Positions 4,658 to 6,481 of a stretch of DNA of 6,481 bases are shown one piece after another. Every line of letters starts with the position of its first letter. The first letter of the stretch is position 1. The stretch comes from JAADHY01 sp964428935 (GTDB lineage: Bacteria > Planctomycetota > Planctomycetia > Planctomycetales > Planctomycetaceae). Location: assembly GCA_964428935.1 (NCBI GenBank), contig CAYSAG010000294.1, positions 1-6,481 on the forward strand. Direction: 5' to 3'. The position numbers and the translations under genes are program-made. The notes under the pieces were generated by a model. That model searched no databases and was not told the DNA's origin. It worked only from the letters and a program-made list of their open reading frames with translations.

Positions 4658-5650
4658 TTACTGGACTTGCTGCACCCAGCGCACCAACCGGCGACGGTCG
4701 GCCGCCAAGACGGCCTCCATTTGGTCGGCCGGCGCGGCGACTTCCAGCACGAACAGCCCGTCGTAGCCTTGCGCAGCCAGAGCCCGAAACAGCCGGGGGT
4801 AGTCGACGACTCCGTAGCGAATCGGTCGGTGCTCCCTCCAAACGGCCGGGTCAATGTCGTGCACGTGAAAGTGCAGCAGTTTGGCCCCCAGCTGGCGGAC
4901 CAACTGGTGCAGCAGGTCGTTGTACGCCCGGAACGCTTCTTGCGTGGCGGGAATTCGGTCCGGGAACAGACGCCGAAATTCGGCGTACCCGATTTGGTGG
5001 CCCACGTCGATTGTCGCGCCGACGCCCGGGTGGTGGACGTCGCGAATGAGCTGCACGAACTGGGCCACCGACGGCGGGTAACCCGTCTCGACGGCCAGAC
5101 GAAAACCGCCCCGCTGGGCCCGGTCGCCCCACCGTCGGAACAGGTCGACCAGCTCGTTCCACGCGTCCCCCAGCTTCTTGCCTCGCGGCGGCAGACAATG
5201 AACGACGGCCACTTCGACGTGAAAGTACTCGGCCGCGTCCATGGCCGTTTCGATTAGCCGACGGCTGCGCGACTGCTCGTCCGGGTCAGTCGAAACCAGT
5301 CGCAAGCCGGAGTACGGCAGGTGAACGGTGACGTGGGTGAACGGGGCGAGGGCTCGAGCCAGTCGGCGTCGCTGGTCGGCTGGGAATTGGTCGAACTGAA
5401 TGCCCGGGAACTTTCCCGGGGTCGGCTCGGGCCGACCCATGGCGTGAAATTCGACCGTCTCGAAGCCCACGCGGCGCAACAGCGCAATTGCGTCGAACAG
5501 TCCGAAGCCGCTTACGGCCGTGTTGGCTCCGACCGCGTCCGGCCCGAAACGAGCGTGCCCTTCGGCCGCCCCGGCCAGCCCGAGCGCAAGTGGTTCCAGC
5601 GTCGCGGCCGCCGTCGCGGCCAACCACTGTCGTCGGGAAATTCGAGACAC
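4658..5650 (-). CDS. Tat-exported TIM-barrel protein, sugar phosphate isomerase/epimerase-like
   Basis: A 330-residue protein starting with a twin-arginine signal (SRRQWL, residues 5-10, then an Ala/Leu-rich stretch to about 29), so export in folded form is predicted. The rest is an AP-endonuclease-2/xylose-isomerase-like TIM barrel. Candidate metal or active-site residues at strand ends are His110 (VTVHLPYS), His151 (VVHCLPP), Glu188 (LAVETG), Asp215 and His218 (TIDVGHQ), the FHVHDID strand (261-267) and Glu303 (VLEVA). Such proteins isomerise or epimerise sugars or inositols; the substrate is unknown. The start is GTG (5650-5648) with GAGGAAG 5 nt upstream, and it puts the Tat motif exactly at the N-terminus. 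It lies 61 bp downstream of mutS on the same strand and may be cotranscribed with it. The gap contains a T-rich run on the coding strand but no clear hairpin. Confidence 0.88.
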   Translation of the reverse strand: MSRISRRQWLAATAAATLEPLALGLAGAAEGHARFGPDAVGANTAVSGFGLFDAIALLRRVGFETVEFHAMGRPEPTPGKFPGIQFDQFPADQRRRLARALAPFTHVTVHLPYSGLRLVSTDPDEQSRSRRLIETAMDAAEYFHVEVAVVHCLPPRGKKLGDAWNELVDLFRRWGDRAQRGGFRLAVETGYPPSVAQFVQLIRDVHHPGVGATIDVGHQIGYAEFRRLFPDRIPATQEAFRAYNDLLHQLVRQLGAKLLHFHVHDIDPAVWREHRPIRYGVVDYPRLFRALAAQGYDGLFVLEVAAPADQMEAVLAADRRRLVRWVQQVQ

Positions 5651-5655
5651 GGTTG

Positions 5656-5662
5656 CTTCCTC
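5656..5662 (-). promoter_or_regulatory. Ribosome binding site GAGGAAG deciding the GTG start
   Basis: On the minus strand GAGGAAG stands 5 nt before GTG (5650-5648). No in-frame ATG offers an intact Tat signal, so the GTG start is preferred. Confidence 0.75.
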
Positions 5663-5711
5663 AAAAAAGAAAACGGACTACCGGGGACTTTCGAACACAC
5701 CGCGCTGCGTC

Positions 5712-6481
5712 TCACCGACCGGCCCGCTTCTTGCCGTCGCGGCCTTGTCGGTCGTCGTCCTTCAGTTGTTGTCGAATTTGGTGCAGCTTTTGGAGGGCGT
5801 CCAGGGGCGTCATGCGGTCCAGGTCCAGTTGGCGAATTTCTTCGAGCAGCGGGTGGTCCTCGGGACCGAACAGGAGCAGCTGGCGTTCGTGCCGGCGAGT
5901 GCGTCGCTGCGGAATTTTGGGCCGGCCCCGCTCGTCCAAGTGGTCTTCCTCCAGCGTCTTCAAAATGACCTTGGCCCGCTGAATGACCGAGCGAGGAATT
6001 CCAGCCAACTGGGCCACATGAATGCCGTAGCTCTTGTCGGCCGGGCCGGGAGCAATCTTGTGCAGGAAGACAATCTGGTCCCCCTGTTCCTGCACGACCA
6101 CATTCCAGTTGGACGCGCCGCTGAGCGTCGTGGGCAGCTCGGTCAGCTCGTGGTAGTGCGTGGCGAACAGCGTGCGGCAACCGATTTGGTCGTGCAGGTA
6201 CTCGGTGACCGCCCAGGCCAGGGAAATGCCGTCGTAGGTACTGGTGCCCCGGCCGATTTCGTCCAGAATGACCAGGCTCCGTTCCGTGGCTCCGTTCAGA
6301 ATCCGAGCCGTTTCGGTCATTTCGACCATGAATGTGCTCTGCCCCTTCGCCAGCTCGTCGCTGGCACCGACCCGCGCGAAAATGCGGTCGGCAACGCCAA
6401 TGCGAGCTTTCGCCGCCGGCACGAACGAACCCATTTGGGCCAGAATGGTAATGAGCGCCGCCTGTCGAATGTAGGTGCTTT
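5712..6481 (-). CDS. mutS: DNA mismatch repair protein MutS, C-terminal part (partial at right edge)
   Basis: The last 255 residues of MutS, the mismatch-recognition ATPase of DNA repair. The window edge falls inside the Walker A motif; the first whole codons read STYIRQAALITILAQMGSFV, the well-known continuation of GKST. Then come GASDELAKGQSTFMVEM (around 38-54), Walker B VILDEIGRGTSTYDG (70-84; Asp73-Glu74), the ATHYHEL loop (106-112) and the helix-turn-helix that locks the dimer. The tail (RQLLLFGPEDHPLLEEI, then MTPLDAL) matches the conserved MutS C-terminus. QLLLF (190-194) fits the sliding-clamp-binding consensus. The mismatch-binding, connector and lever domains lie beyond the edge. 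The ATPase motifs are intact, so an active enzyme is expected. The TIM-barrel gene follows 61 bp downstream. Confidence 0.97.
   Translation of the reverse strand, partial: STYIRQAALITILAQMGSFVPAAKARIGVADRIFARVGASDELAKGQSTFMVEMTETARILNGATERSLVILDEIGRGTSTYDGISLAWAVTEYLHDQIGCRTLFATHYHELTELPTTLSGASNWNVVVQEQGDQIVFLHKIAPGPADKSYGIHVAQLAGIPRSVIQRAKVILKTLEEDHLDERGRPKIPQRRTRRHERQLLLFGPEDHPLLEEIRQLDLDRMTPLDALQKLHQIRQQLKDDDRQGRDGKKRAGR

Noticed and set aside
4508..5257. 249-codon plus-strand open frame opposite the TIM-barrel gene
   Set aside because: It begins inside the NMP kinase gene in another frame and runs antisense to a gene with conserved active-site text.
5651..5711. T-rich run between mutS and the TIM-barrel gene as an intrinsic terminator
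   Set aside because: The coding strand has a T-rich stretch, but the bases before it (AGTCC repeated directly) do not form an inverted stem.

Overview
The window is a GC-rich stretch (roughly two thirds G+C by eye) of what looks like an ordinary bacterial chromosome. Several features point to the Planctomycetota: an exported ThuA-like protein, a Tat-exported sugar-isomerase-like TIM barrel, a long-intergenic layout, and single genes facing in alternating directions. That phylum call is an inference, not a marker-based assignment. No mobile element, CRISPR array, tRNA, rRNA or recognisable defence system was found.

Layout, left to right: (1) the N-terminal half of a group II PLP-dependent decarboxylase on the minus strand, cut by the left edge (1-749). 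(2) A 695-bp gene-free divergent region (750-1444) with several nested inverted repeats, including a perfect 10-bp stem that closes a possible three-way junction just upstream of the next gene. (3) A secreted ThuA-like protein on the plus strand (1445-2224). (4) A 377-bp gene-free stretch (2225-2601) with a possible terminator, the best promoter-like match in the window and a GC-rich leader. (5) A small zinc-ribbon protein of unknown function on the plus strand (2602-2973). (6) Convergent to it, a stand-alone HD-domain phosphohydrolase of the RelA/SpoT-hydrolase/MESH1 type on the minus strand (3064-3660). (7) A 330-bp divergent intergenic region (3661-3990). (8) A short-LID adenylate-kinase-like NMP kinase on the plus strand (3991-4614). 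(9) Convergent to it, a Tat-signal TIM-barrel protein on the minus strand with a GTG start (4658-5650). (10) Upstream of that on the same strand, the C-terminal third of the mismatch-repair ATPase MutS, cut by the right edge (5712-6481).

The genes do not form one pathway. mutS and the TIM-barrel gene are the only pair that could share a transcript (same strand, 61-bp gap). The HD hydrolase and the NMP kinase are divergent neighbours and both belong to families acting on nucleotides, but nothing in the sequence proves a functional link. The two exported proteins (ThuA-like and TIM barrel) belong to families often linked to carbohydrate metabolism.

The most interesting signals are non-coding or compositional. 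They are the structured leader in front of the ThuA-like gene, further foldable blocks in the same intergenic region, and a strong window-wide shortage of GAT/ATC. By hand count every Asp codon is GAC, Ile prefers ATT over ATC despite the high GC, and GATC occurs once.
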